Of a stretch of DNA of 64,000 nucleotides, positions 36,419-48,405 are shown piece by piece. A program made the position numbers and the translations under genes. Source of the DNA: Daphnia pulex. Its lineage: Eukaryota > Arthropoda > Branchiopoda > Diplostraca > Daphniidae. The notes beneath the pieces are model-generated. The model worked only from the letters and a program-made list of their open reading frames with translations. It was not told the DNA's origin and did no database searches. The stretch's first letter is position 1; each line of letters starts with the position of its first letter. The stretch covers positions 9,176,001-9,240,000 of the forward strand of contig NC_060025.1 in the NCBI RefSeq assembly GCF_021134715.1, given 5' to 3'.

Positions 36419-36811
36419 TTTGTCTTTTTAATACACTTAACTAAAGCGATCTTTTCCGAAATAAATCTCCCTAGTCCCTACTCAACTCACGTGCTCGATT
36501 ACCTCCTATCTGCTGTAGACGACGAAATAAAATGAACAACCTGCCTAGTTCTGCGGCTGCGGGAATTGAACAATTGAATCAAATCGACATCGAAAAGCGT
36601 GGTCCTGTTGACATCATTCAACGCCATCTGTAGGTGAACGATAATTTCTGGATAAATTTTTATGACATATTTTTTAAAAAAGAACTAAAAAACACAAAAA
36701 CGTGTGGATTTTCATCAACATCATTTAAAAATCTGTGTATTTAGTTGAATATGTATCAGTACATATATTTGGACCCACATTTTCAAATACTTCCCGCCTA
36801 AAGTCTGAACA
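36419..36811. other. BABAM2 promoter region with a divergent mini-ORF
   Basis: This gap holds the BABAM2 5' flank. On the + strand, 36532-36633 is an ATG-initiated 33-codon frame (MNNLPSSAAAGIEQLNQIDI...) of higher complexity than the surrounding AT-rich DNA. A donor-like GTAGGTGA lies at its end. I do not recognise it; it could be a relic first exon. Confidence 0.35.
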
Positions 36812-38161
36812 CTAAGAAGTGTACCGATCTAATTTATTAAATCTTTCTGCAGCTTTATTTTGGATTAACTTAATTTCAAGCACTTTTGACTCTTCGACTT
36901 TTTGCTTGAGATCTTCAATGAGATCCTTCTTTTTTATCTGCAAAGTCGATTCTTGGTTGAGTAGTTCTTCCAGTTTAGTCGAGCGATTGTCTTGGAATTC
37001 AGAGATTCGTCGGTCAAGATCTTTTACTTTCTCCTCCAGGACGAATATCTCGTCATTGGTCAAATTTCTCAACTGTTTGATTTCTTCTTCCCTTTCGGAC
37101 AAGATTTTTTCCATTTCTCTAAAGTGCTCCGTGTTTTTATCGTCGCTGAGCAAATTCTGTTGGAGTTCATAGACAGACTTTTGTTCTTCTGTCCAAGCCA
37201 TTTCTTTTGTCAATTTTTCTTCTTTTCTATGGATCAGCTGCTGTTGAGTTTCTTCCTTTTGCACCGTCAAATGCGTCAAGGATTCTCCAAGCTCAAGTTC
37301 TTGCTTATCCTTAAATATTCGCTGCAAATAACTGTCAAGCATTTCCAATGTCCGGAAGCCATTTTTGATATCTCTCTCCAATTGCTTGAGGGTGCCCACA
37401 GATTCCTCTCCGTCAACCGATGAATTTTGAGAAGAAGTACATCTGATGGTAAACTAAAAATATACAAAATTGTAAACTTGTGAAATCCTATTCAGAGAAT
37501 CAATCTATTACCTCTTCTTCACCATGAGAAACAGTCTCTCTATATTGATCAATAATATTTGTTATCACAATATCTGACAGAACTGGAGATTTTTTCTTCC
37601 TGGATTTTTCTGCAGCTTTCTTTTTCTAAAATGTCATTCAACATATGAAAAGAGGAATTTGAACCTGCTTAATTGTTTAGCGTTTTACCTTTGATTTAGA
37701 AGCTCGCTTAGTTTTGGGTGGTGATTCATCTCCAGATGTTTCAGGTGTCCCTTGAAATGGGCTTTCACTCTTGTGAACATAACCTTCTGTAGCATCATCT
37801 GTAATTAAAAGTCAGTTAGTTGTTTACAACAACTTTAAAAAATATTCTAACCTGAACTGTTGTTTTCTATACACTTTGGTTTCTTTGTTGGAGGGAATGT
37901 TGGGACAGCGGTAGGTTTTAGATGTTTCTGCTTTGATGTCGGAATGTAGCAGTCTTCTGAAAAATGTTCCCCACAAATATATGTGTTATCGCAGTTGTGC
38001 GCTTTCTTTCTCGTTTTAGACTGCCGAAATCCTCCATTTGCACTAATGGCCTCTAGCCATTTTCCTCTCAAAAGTTCATTTGATGGTAAACTGTGATAGC
38101 TTAATTTTTCCGTCTTGTAATTTGAATTTGTGCATCCAATGATATCACAGCTACGACCCAT
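36812..38161 (-). CDS. THAP domain - coiled-coil protein
   Basis: Four exons (37852-38161, 37689-37798, 37512-37625, 36812-37453) join in phase to 391 aa. Residues 1-92 are a THAP zinc-dependent DNA-binding domain: CDIIGC, the conserved W (GKWLEAI), CGEHF and the AVPTF box. A basic stretch at ~141-155 (KKKAAEKSRKKK) may be a nuclear signal. Residues ~195-391 are a long coiled coil rich in E, K and Q. THAP proteins bind specific DNA and often recruit chromatin regulators; the target here is unknown. The coiled coil is homologous to the C-terminus of the THAP-bromodomain gene at 39718-42859. A broken copy lies at 15764-16790. Confidence 0.88.
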
Positions 38162-38409
38162 TTTATGCTATTTACGTAGAAAGCAACAATTTACAATGCA
38201 CTTTTACGATTTATTGATTATTTATGTTTGGCTTAACAAAGTGGACACACACTGTCACTCCACCAACGACTCAACGAGTGAGTTGACAATATCGTCTGCT
38301 CTATTGACAAGACAGCGACGCCATCTATAGTCTCCACATTTCCCGATCCAGAGTAGGTCGATCTAAGAGGGAATTTCTGCAGTATTTGAAATTTGAATCA
38401 ACCTTTTCT
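37128..38409. repeat. Segmental duplication, copy B (intact THAP gene plus promoter)
   Basis: The block is nearly identical to 15764-17032, covering most of the THAP gene and about 250 bp of 5' flank. On the promoter side similarity ends just after AACCTTTTCT in both copies. On the other side it ends inside the last exon. The two copies are 21 kb apart and in the same orientation. Confidence 0.85.
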
Positions 38410-38565
38410 TACAAGAAAGAAGAAAAGCACCAGCAGAAAAGATTTGAAATTTCAACTATTGTGGACATTTAAAAAAATACAAAAATTAATGCAAAACATT
38501 TTCAAAGTATATTTTTAACGTTTCCAACAAAAACATGGATGTTTTACAAATCTATTTCATTTGCC
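38162..38565. other. THAP gene promoter and 3' flank of the small zipper gene
   Basis: 38162-38409 is duplicated upstream of the THAP pseudogene and so probably contains the THAP promoter. 38421-38536 is a 3'-flank block repeated at 39440-39562. Confidence 0.55.
38421..38536. repeat. 3'-flank repeat, copy 1
   Basis: It shares AGAAAAG(C/A)ACCAGCAGAAAA, AAAATTAATG(C/T)AAAACATTTT and AACGTTTCCAACAAAAACAT with 39440-39562. It lies just downstream of the stop of the small zipper gene, and its partner lies just downstream of the THAP-bromodomain gene. Confidence 0.75.
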
Positions 38566-39081
38566 TCAACTGTCAACTCTCCCCTTCCCCGTCCCCATGC
38601 TTCGACCGGATCGACCCCCATTTGAAGAAAAGTGTTCCATAAGAACTTCCAGTGGAAGGTCATTCAGCACAGCCTCAAGCCTGGATTGATGCTCTACCAT
38701 CATTCGGGAATTTAGTACACACAGATCGTCAAGAGCTTGGGCCAATATAAATTTAATTTGTGACATCTTAGCAAGTTTCTTTCTCAATGACTCATTTTCG
38801 GCTTGCAATTCAATCAAATTGGGAGATGGCTCGCCAGAGGATTCACTGCAACACAGAAAAACAAATGAATACTTAAATCTTGAGCAAAAAAAAACAAAAT
38901 ACAGTTATTGTGGTTCTCTCTTGCAAAGTTGCATCATCCTCATGCATTAAGCAAGTGGAAAGATGGATACTAATTAGTAATTAAAAACACTAATTAAAAA
39001 AAAAAATAACCTTGGTGTTGTTGGTTCACTTTTATTCTCTGCTTCTTGACTGGACTGGACAGCTGAAGTACTTTTATCCAT
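38566..39081 (-). CDS. Small leucine-zipper-like protein, unknown function
   Basis: Two exons (39011-39081 and 38566-38845) with GT-AG borders give 116 aa: a serine- and glutamate-rich start (MDKSTSAVQSSQEAENKS), a zipper-like helix (LIELQAENESLRKKLAKM), a second amphipathic stretch (LAQALDDLCVLNSRMM) and a glycine-rich basic tail (SNGGRSGRSMGTGKG). I do not recognise a family. Its position between two genes with coiled-coil C-termini, and a 3' flank shared with one of them, suggest a fragment of the same shuffling process. It could also be a genuine small dimeric nuclear protein. Confidence 0.6.
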
Positions 39082-39717
39082 TTTTCTTCTTTGCAACCTT
39101 AAGAATAATAATGAAAAAAAAAGATAAAACAAATGAAGTAATGAAAATAAACTTTTGTCAATTTTACCGTTTATAAGCAGAACCTTTGCACGACTCGAAT
39201 CAGAAAGCGACTGAACTTCTTTTCAGTAGAGCTTCACGTGAACTGTGAACTGAAATTGTCAGGCGCTCACAGAAGGGGTGGGAAGTCTGGGATTTTTACC
39301 CTTGAGTAACAGACAGACAGGGACATCATAAATGATTGAAATAAATTCAGCGTGATGTATTATGAAACGGAGATGTCATTTTCATTATATCCAAGGTTAT
39401 TACTACCCTACCCCTTCTAAACAGTTTTCTCTACAATCAAGAAAAGAACCAGCAGAAAAAATTTCAACTTTTTAGCTTTTGTAGACGCTGGCATTAAAAC
39501 AAATACGAAAATTAATGTAAAACATTTTTAGAGTATATTATAAACGTTTCCAACAAAAACATTAAGAATGGAAAAGGATTGGGGGAAAATGTCACCTATT
39601 TTTTGTTTGGGGGCTTTTGGGTCTGGAAAGAAAGAATGAGTTGCACTGGTTTTGAACACTAAAAAATGCATAATACAGTCGAGGTAGGAACACGTTGAGA
39701 TGGCAATTTCTGAGTAA
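39082..39717. other. Spacer between zipper gene and THAP-bromodomain gene
   Basis: Contains the 5' flank of the small gene and the 3' UTR of the next gene, including the repeat copy at 39440-39562. No further gene is seen. Confidence 0.5.
39440..39562. repeat. 3'-flank repeat, copy 2
   Basis: Diverged copy of 38421-38536, about 160 bp downstream of the THAP-bromodomain stop codon, in the same orientation. Confidence 0.75.
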
Positions 39718-42700
39718 TCATCCCATGGCATCGTTGAGTTCAAGTGGATCCGATTCGGCAAGTCGGTCCAATTTGTTCAACCTCTCTTCCGCTTTCTTAT
39801 GGCTGTCGGCTATGGCTTCTTGATAAGCAATTTTGATTAATTTCATTTCCAGCATCTTACTGGCATGAATGCGCTCTTTGAGATTACAAATAATGTCCCT
39901 CTTTTTCGTATCCATGTTGGAGATTTGATTTTGTATGGAAGTCGCTATCACTTCCATGGTAGCCAACAGGTTGTTGAAATTGGCTTTCAGCTCACTTATT
40001 TGACGATCGAGATCTTTTTCTCTTTGCTTTAAACTCAGTAATTCGTCGCTGATTGGCTTCAGATTGTTTTCCATCTGCTTGGCTTGCAGTTTACTCTCTT
40101 CCAGCTTCTTTTCAATGGCACGAAACTGTTGCGGGTTCTCTTTGGCGTCCATTAAATTCAGTTCCACTTGAAGTTTCTTGACCACTATTTGCTGTTCCAA
40201 AAAGGCCATTTCCTGTGTCAATTTCTTGTTTTCGACCAGAACAAGTGGACTGTGAACTTTTTCTCTTTCTTCGGCTAAACGCGTCAATTTCAATATCTCC
40301 GGCCATTGACTGTCCGCCGGTCTGCACGTCTCGTCGCGAGTTTGCTGAGACATGGCGACACGAAGGGCGGCGATTTTCTGCTTCTGCTCCGATAGCAAAT
40401 TCCGTTCTTTGACCAATTCAGACTCGATGGTCGTCACCAGCGTACGGAAACGATTTTCGATGTCAACTTCCAACTGCTCCTTCTCATTCAGATGTTGGAT
40501 TTTATCTTCCAAAAGGACATCGATGGCACAAGCGCAAGAATTTTTGGGATAAATCGCCACCGTATTATCGGATTTATTGGCACAATCCATTGCAGCAGTC
40601 GCGGTGAGTGGTGCAGTCGACTGGCTTCTCTCGTTGGAGCTGGGCGTTGCATTTCCGTACGGTCTCGGGGTAGAAATTTTCTTCTCCTGGAACAGAAAAG
40701 ACAAATTAATTTTCTTTCTTTGACTAAATTGACACGTATACTAACCTTTGATTTAGCCGTAACGACTCCGTTGATTTCTTCTGTAGGCTGTGAGTGAGGC
40801 GAGTTGAGTCGACTGGCGGAACGAGGAGTGGGAGGAGCAGGTTGATCGCATTCTTTAGCGACGGATGTGACAGGGTTTTCCAGGATTACTTCATCGTTTT
40901 GACTTTTGTACTTTTCGACGAGCTGTTGGTAGACGGAAGTGATGGCGTCGGTGGAATCGCGGTTGCGGATGACTTCGAGACACAGGTCAGAGATGATGGA
41001 CGCGTTCCGGACAATGTCCGACTTTGGTTCGTTGAATTTGTAGGCATTGGAGCAGATGGTGCGGACGTCGTACTGGACGGCGGCCAGGCGCCGATAAAAT
41101 CGGTTGTCCAGTCTCGCCTTCACCGTCGACAGATCCATCGGCGGATATTTAACTACAAATACGTAAAGCGGGTAGGCCTCAAGGTTGACGGGCGCAGTGA
41201 AAGGTTTGGCAGCCGTCAGGTTCATGATTTTGCTGATTCCGGACGAGATGCGGTCGCACTCAAAGTCCATGTCACCTACTGGTGGCCAGTCCACGATCTG
41301 AGGTTTGTATGAGGCGCTGTCGGGGCAGTCGATCGATCCTGGCATGTTGACTTTGTTGACGGACCTAGGCCGCCCTCTTGGCTTCTTCGTGGTTTCGTGC
41401 AAATCCCAGGGACTCAGGCGTTCCATTTCGCCATTTTCCCATCTGATGCGGTAGCAGAGAAACAAGGAATTTGGGCAGTGCGTGCTGAAAGGTTCCCGCA
41501 TCTCAATCTGTCCTTCCCGCCACGAGTCATTCCTGTAGCTGCGGAATCGTTCACCGGGCTGCCAGTCACGCCGAATAGCCCAATCGTAAAACTGTTTGAG
41601 AACCAAGAAATCGGGAACTCCGTCGACGTTGTGGTACTTGACGGTAAACGATCCGCCATTCAAGACTCCCGACTTTGTTTCTAGACCGGATTCGGTATCG
41701 GGCGTAAGGCGAAGCTAATATAATTAGGAATATTATCATTATTATCCACAGATTCTAGACATTCAATTTTTTACCTTCAAGCAGAAAAGTCTGTTTGGTG
41801 GTTTAATATCGTACTTGATTCCGATTATTTTCACCAACTCCTGCTCATTCAGCCAAGGAAGCGAACGCAGATGCAGGTCGGAATGTTTGTGCTGATTAAC
41901 CGCATCCACGTAAAGTTCATGACCTGTAACAGATAACAAATACAGGTGAATAAACTGACAATGAATGATAAACAATGCAAAAAGTTACCTTGTCTAAAGT
42001 AAATGACTTCGTCGCCCATTTGGGGTTGGAAAGGAGTTATGCGTGAGTGTACCGAAGTCAAGAGATCGGACGGACGCAACGCTTCGGCGGGCAGATATAA
42101 ACCGCTGTTCAACGTCACGGGATTTGATATTCTAATTCGAGCACGTTTAGCCGGGATGGGTGTCCACATTCTCTCTGAACTCTCGACCGTCCAGTCGGAA
42201 TAATCTGATGAAGATGAGGAATGGTCCAATTCGATGTCGTCGCACATTTCACTGGCCCTGTCGCTCTCGAAATCATACGAATAAACTTTGGCACGATTGG
42301 AGGCAAAGTCTTCGTCGGTCATGGATCTAGTCGACCTGCGACCTAGTAAAATGTGAAACGAAATTATTCGACGGAATAAAATAAATGGAGGACAAAAAAT
42401 ATTTTGTTTACCGGTAGATGCAGGTGTGTGGGGCGATTTTTGTTGTTGGGGACTTGCATAGCTTCGAGGCGAACGTTGGGAAATGCCGTCAAAGATGGAG
42501 GCTATTGGAAAAGAAAAACATGTGTTACGAAGTAGCAATATTTGGCCAGTTGACACACTGCTTTGTTAACCTGGGAATATTTTTGGAAGGGCCCCTTGTC
42601 TCAGTCTCCATTGCAGTGGATGATACTGGTAGAAATCTTTTTTCCCATTGATGACGATTGTTTTACCTTTGATTATGTCATGTTCTTGGAAGTGCAAAGC

Positions 42701-42859
42701 GCAAACTCTGTGTGTCTGCTTCAAAGGGCCTTTCCTTGGCAAGATGTTTTCCCATTTCTTACGCTGGTGATTATCCTTGGGGACCCAAAACAATGTGTAC
42801 TTTTCCGGATTACTCTTTAGTGTGTTTTTGCAATGTGGGATGCAACACTCATTTGTCAT
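39718..42859 (-). CDS. THAP / cryptic-Tudor / bromodomain / coiled-coil chimera (BRWD/PHIP-derived)
   Basis: Six exons (42571-42859, 42412-42501, 41989-42342, 41775-41923, 40746-41714, 39718-40686) join in phase to 939 aa. Residues 1-96 are a THAP domain: CCIPHC, KKWENIL, CALHF and ALPKIF. After SSSSDYSDWT come a PHIP-type cryptic Tudor (~234-395; MGDEVIYFRQG, ELVKIIGIKYD, DFLVLKQFYD, LSPWDL), an AT-hook-like KKPRGRPR (~404-411) and one bromodomain (~440-545; PMDLSTVKARLDNRFYRR, YKFNEPKS with the acetyl-lysine-binding Asn). A coiled coil (~683-925) ends the protein. PHIP/BRWD proteins normally begin with WD40 repeats and carry two bromodomains. Here the WD40 part is replaced by THAP, and the second bromodomain by a coiled coil related to the neighbour at 36812-38161. 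Likely role (inferred): a DNA-targeted reader of methylated and acetylated histones. Confidence 0.82.
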
Positions 42860-45458
42860 CGTTAACTATTTGAAACAAATGAGAAATTTAGACGTGATTA
42901 AGAGAAATCAATATGTTTCTAGCAGTCGCCTAAGCCGAATGCAGACATTTTTGTTTACAGAATTAAGACTTTGAACTTAATTTGTTTTCTAAATCACTGG
43001 ATAACTGATAAACTAGTCGTTTAGTCGATAAAACATTACCTGTTATTAACAGTATGACGAAGGTATCCAATTAGGCCCCAATCTCGAGATTGAATTTGCC
43101 AAATCACAGCTTTTTTTAAATTTGTACACGTGTCATGTTGGCTGCAATATTTACACGAGACGACATCTAGCGGTCGATTTTGACAAATGTTCCTAGATGG
43201 CGTTGACGTGCACAATTTTTCGATGAAATTTCATCGGGAATATTATTATTAGCCCTCTCTGATGTGTGTATTATGCCACACACAACAATTGCATCGTAAA
43301 ACAAAATCTTTTTGCTGTAAAGAAAAATAATGTGTAGAGATAATTGTCGGAGTATAGAAACGAAGCAGTAGCGCTCTAGTCTACATTACATACTCATTTC
43401 TTTCAAATAAATAAGAGAGAAAAACTGAAAAAAACATTCCTCTTTTCTTTTTAAATACCGTGAGATTGTCATCATTTCGAAGCAGCAACAGTCATGCCGT
43501 TTGTTTTTATGAACACACGGTACCGAAAGGAAATAGCGGACATAAAAATTGCTGCTCACCTCTCCAGAGTCGTTGAAGAGACGATCGTCTGTTTTGTTTT
43601 TAACTGCGGGAAATTTAAAAAAAGAAAAAGAAAAAAAAACTTTTGTTGCCCATAAAAAAAGAAGAACCGACCTCCCCTCCTTTTATATTCCAAAAAGAAA
43701 AAAACTACCGGTCGTGCGGCATTGCAGCAGACAAAGAAGGCGAAACGAATATTCGTGTAATAATAAATGTAACGAAAAACCCCGTCATTAGAGAAGAAAA
43801 AAAAAACGTTGTGTTACGTAAAAAGGTTCACGTGATAAAAGGCTCAATAGTAAATCTGGAGAAAGAGTCAATATATATAATTCGCGGCCAAGAAATGTTG
43901 GACACATATCCTCTGCCTCCCGCCGTGATATGTTATTGAGCGACGTCCAATAATAAATAAAAAATGAGACTCGGCGTTCCACTTGAACCTTTCCAAAAAA
44001 TAAGAAGAAGAAGAAGTTATGGCATGCCCTTAAAAAGGAGCGGCGAAGAAGAAGGTCTGCTACAGTATATACACACACAGAAAAAGGCAGGAGCAACAGC
44101 AGCAGCAGCACTGACGCGGCCATATAAAATACAACAAGGCACTTTTTTAATGGCAGTCGGCATCGTTTGAAGCCAATGCGCTCTGTATACACACACACGT
44201 CGTCGGGCTATCTATCAGTTTATCCTCCCGCAAACATGTGTGCTGCTGCTCCTGCTGCTGCTGTGTTATTTCCTTAGCTCAAAAGTTACAAACAGCCCCC
44301 CGAAAGAAAAAGAAAAATTTCAAAATTTTTTCGACGGGAATTTGTTGTTGGCGTTGGACCAAAGGCGAAGAAAAAATTGGGAATTCCCCTGGAACGAAAA
44401 AATGTGAAAATAATAATAATAAAAGATGGATGGATGGAGTTGGCCAGGCGAAATGAAGACGTAACAAATGACCCCGTGGTGGATCGAGAGAGACTCTTGT
44501 GTATATTATCTCTCATCTACTGTTGGTTGTCTATATGTGAGTATAGATGTATATTATAGATATGATGATGTATATAAATACATCTCGACGCGCCACACGC
44601 TCCTGCTGCTGCTCCTTGTGTATTATAAATTCTCCTGCGTGGCGGCGAGTAGAGAGAGCCAACAACTCTCTCCCATGGCTTTCCAACAAGACAAAGTCGT
44701 AAATCTGGCTCATTAAAAACCAGCTGCCATCGATATATAGACACACACAGCTCACCGCTCAGCTCAGCTCAGCTCTCTGCTCTGTCTTACATTATTTATA
44801 AGACGTAATCAGACGAGTTCTCTTATTATTATTCTGTTGGATGGGCGGCGAACATGATCAGCAGCAGCAGCAGCACTGACGGATGAACGATGACGTCCCG
44901 TCGCTCGTCAATATTTTAAAACCGGCCCAGGCCCATCAGGTCTCAGGTCTCCCCCCATCAATACAAAGGAATTTCTTTGATGGAAATATAAAAACGGGGT
45001 CGCGATTGACGTTATCATGTCATTGGGATAGACCGACTCCCGTGCCATCAATCAAAAGTGGCTCTACAAATGTCAACCCAGCAGCAGGCCAGCAACTCTC
45101 TCTCTTCTAAAAAGAGAGAGAAAACACGTGTACATCTATTGAAGCTGCTAGCTGCAGCTCGAGTGAAGATGGATGGAGGGGCCCATAGGCGGGGGGTTGC
45201 TGGTTTATTGTTGACAAGTCAGCGGGATGCATTTAAACGTTTTTCCGTTCCTTTCTTATAATCTATGGCCCCTTACACACAGAACAACAACACAATGTAC
45301 AAAGTAGTTTTGGCTGGGGAACAGGTGAGAGAGAGATGAAGGGCTGGCAACCCAAAATCGATTGAGCTCGACGTGAAATGATCAATGACCGAGTAAAGGT
45401 CATTTCATTATAAATATCAAGAAAAGGTTTTCCAGTCAAGTTGATGTGTAGTGCAAGA

Positions 45459-45490
45459 GGGGCCAGCCAGGCCAGCCAGGCCAGCCCAGC
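45459..45490. repeat. Short GCCAGCCAG tandem repeat
   Basis: About three copies of a 9-bp GCCAGCCAG-type unit. No function apparent. Confidence 0.6.
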
Positions 45491-47875
45491 AGTAGTACAC
45501 AAAAGAAAAAGAAAGAAAAAAGGTTCTTTGATTTATGATATGGCAGCGATAAAGAAAAGGGAGAAATGGTGGGGTGGTGTCGGCTCGACCGAGCTAAAAG
45601 ATAAATGGCTCTCTCCTATATTATCCCACATGTACACTAGTCTACCACCACCAGCACTATAGGCTACTAGCTATTCACTCCCCTCTCTTCTACATTTTTA
45701 TAAATATTTTCTCTCTTCTCTTTGGCTGCTCCTTGTTGGAAAAACGAACGAGCCGCCCTTATAAGAACCGCCACACAGCGTATAGCAACCGACACGTCTT
45801 CTTCTTCTTTCTTTCTTTTTACCAGAAATAAATGGCCCATAATTCACCCAAAGGGGCTTTAACTCGCATCCACAGCGTGTACACACAACCCGCAAAATGA
45901 TAAAGCTACATCCACCCCTCCTATAGCTCCTAGCTCCTACCCAACCACCCGTTTTTAATGTGTATACGCGCCATCACGACAGTGGGGCCAGCAGCATATA
46001 CAAATCCATCCATCGCGTCTTTTTAGTGTCGTGCCACGTCAAAGCCTTAGTTACGGGCGGTAGAATCTGAAAACTTATTACAAATTCGTAATTCAAATTT
46101 GGCGCGCTTCATCCCCAGTTCCAAAATGACGTCGGGGGCCCATTCATCATCACCACCACGGCGCAACCCAAAATCTCCTTCTGCTGCTGCTGCCTCCGTT
46201 ATAATAATAATAAACAAACGCGCCCGTCCATTGTTATTAAGTTGTCATGGAGACTCGCGTGTAAAATAAAAAAACCCGTTTTTAATTTTAGCGCAGAGAA
46301 TTTCCAGTGTGTCTTTTTTTGAAATGATTTCATTTTACTTTTATTTTTTAATTGATGGGAGAAAAGAGAAAAAAGCGTCACGAAATGTTACGGACATTTC
46401 GTCCAAGTTGATGTGTTGCGCTGGGGGGCATATCAAACGAGACACGAGTCCCCCCCTGCTGCGCGCGCGAGATTAATGAGTTTGAATAAAATTTCCCGTC
46501 CAGTGTGTGTGTGTGGATTGATGTCCAGGCGCGCGGGAGAGACACACACAGGACACGCGCCATCCTCCTTATCCAAAAAAAAATAAGAAGAAAATGATAA
46601 CAAGTCGCTGCCGCCCGCTCTCTAGTCGTCGGCAACTGGACAAGAGAGAGAAAGGGCCGGCCCCACTTGACTTTTTGGCTGGACATGACCAAAAGGCAAA
46701 CAGACAGCGCGCCAGCCCTTATAGCATCTCACAGTACAGACAAGACATGCAGGAGAGAAGAGAGAAGATAAATGTCGTGTGATTGAAAGACATATGGTCG
46801 GCTGTCAGGTGCACATGCTGCCCGGCTCTGCTTCTGGACTCCCATGGATGGACCTGTCCCATTATTCTCCTCCTCTTCCTTTTTTAAAACTTTCCAGTTA
46901 AATTCCACACCCCTCTTTCTTTATTTTCTCTATCGTGAATTTATTTCGTGATTTTTTCTTTTACCGGGCTACCGGGCAAACCGGTCCTTAAACAAGTCTC
47001 TACTAGGTCTACTACTGCTGCTGGATCAGTTTGGTCACGTCATCTTTCTTTCGCCAAATATCGAGCAGCAGCAGACGGGCGGAATTCAATTGCCCGTCGC
47101 GCGTCCGTCGCTCGTGTGTCAATCAAAGTCAAAAGTTTTCCTTCTTTTTTTCCTAAACCCTCTGGCAGGTGATTGATCACGCGCCGACATTTCTCTACCC
47201 CCCTCTCGTCGTCCATATAAAGGTGTACACATACACAAGCGGGGCAGAGTAGAGACGGTGGGTGGCTGATTGCGTGATGACTCGCCTCGTTTATTTTATC
47301 CCGACGGAATGAGAAAAAGAAAAAAAAAGTTACGACACACAACAGAGGACACAGTTGCGAGCAGCAGACGAGAGAGAGACGTGAATTGAATCGTCAAAAT
47401 CTTTTTTTTTGTTTGAGCTCATTAAAAACCCGAAAAAAGAAAACGGGACCTGTCTGTGATGAGATGTTTGACCGGCTCATTTATTCACTCTCCCGCCGAT
47501 CTCCCGGCACAGATAATTCAACCCGAATTTATAAAATTTTTTTCGGGTTACATGTTCGTTTCTACAAAGTTTAATTGTATCGGAGAGACTATTCCCATTT
47601 TTGGGCTGATTGGGAAATGTGCAATTTCATTTTGATTCTTTTTATTTAGGTGGAAGGAGGGGGGAGAGCATGTGCGTGTGAGAGTCGAAAAAGATTCCGG
47701 CCGGATGATGGATGGGTTTGGATATAGCTAGTAGACGCCTGGCGTCGCCCTTAACATATAGACCCCGGCCGTCGCTTTGATGATGATGTACAACTCTCTA
47801 CTACTACTACTACTAAGGCTGTTTGGTAGTTGGGGGGAGATGATTGCCGTTTCGCCTGCCTTTATACACACTCCT

Positions 47876-47895
47876 ACAACAACAACAACAACAAC
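47876..47895. repeat. ACA trinucleotide microsatellite
   Basis: A pure ACA run, followed by ACT repeats. Non-coding in this context. Confidence 0.8.
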
Positions 47896-48047
47896 TACAG
47901 CAACTACTACTACTGGATGTGTGGCTGTGTTTTGATGGATATGTTTTTTTCTGCTGTGGAAGAAGAACGACTTTTTCGCTGCCGTGTATTTTATACCCGT
48001 AAAAAAAACGCCCCGGGATAAGAAGGGACGCATGTACAGCAATCAAC

Positions 48048-48071
48048 GATGGATGGATGGATGGATGGATA
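48048..48071. repeat. GATG tetranucleotide microsatellite
   Basis: About five GATG units. Shorter GATG runs recur at 54924, 58021 and elsewhere in the interval. Confidence 0.8.
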
Positions 48072-48386
48072 GTGGTGGGGGAGAGAAATGGATGATTGAA
48101 AATCATCACCATTAAAACTAGAAAGGGGCGGGACACGAAATGGGCCGTCGTTAGATTATATTCCCCCGTTCTTCTTCTCCTTTCGTGTGGTAAAATATAC
48201 ACGGCAGCAATATACAGCCATACCAACTATACATGTGTGTAGCTCGGCGCAGGCAGCAATAGCCTACAATAATCATCATCATAATAATATACAGGTAGAT
48301 GTAATAAATATATATAGAAGAGCGTGGGGCTGGCCTCGGCTCCTCGGCTCCTGGGCTCCTCTTTTCCAGTTGTCCTTAAATATATA

Positions 48387-48405
48387 CAGCAGCAGCAGCA
48401 GCAGC
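48387..48405. repeat. CAG microsatellite
   Basis: Six CAG units in non-coding DNA. Confidence 0.8.
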
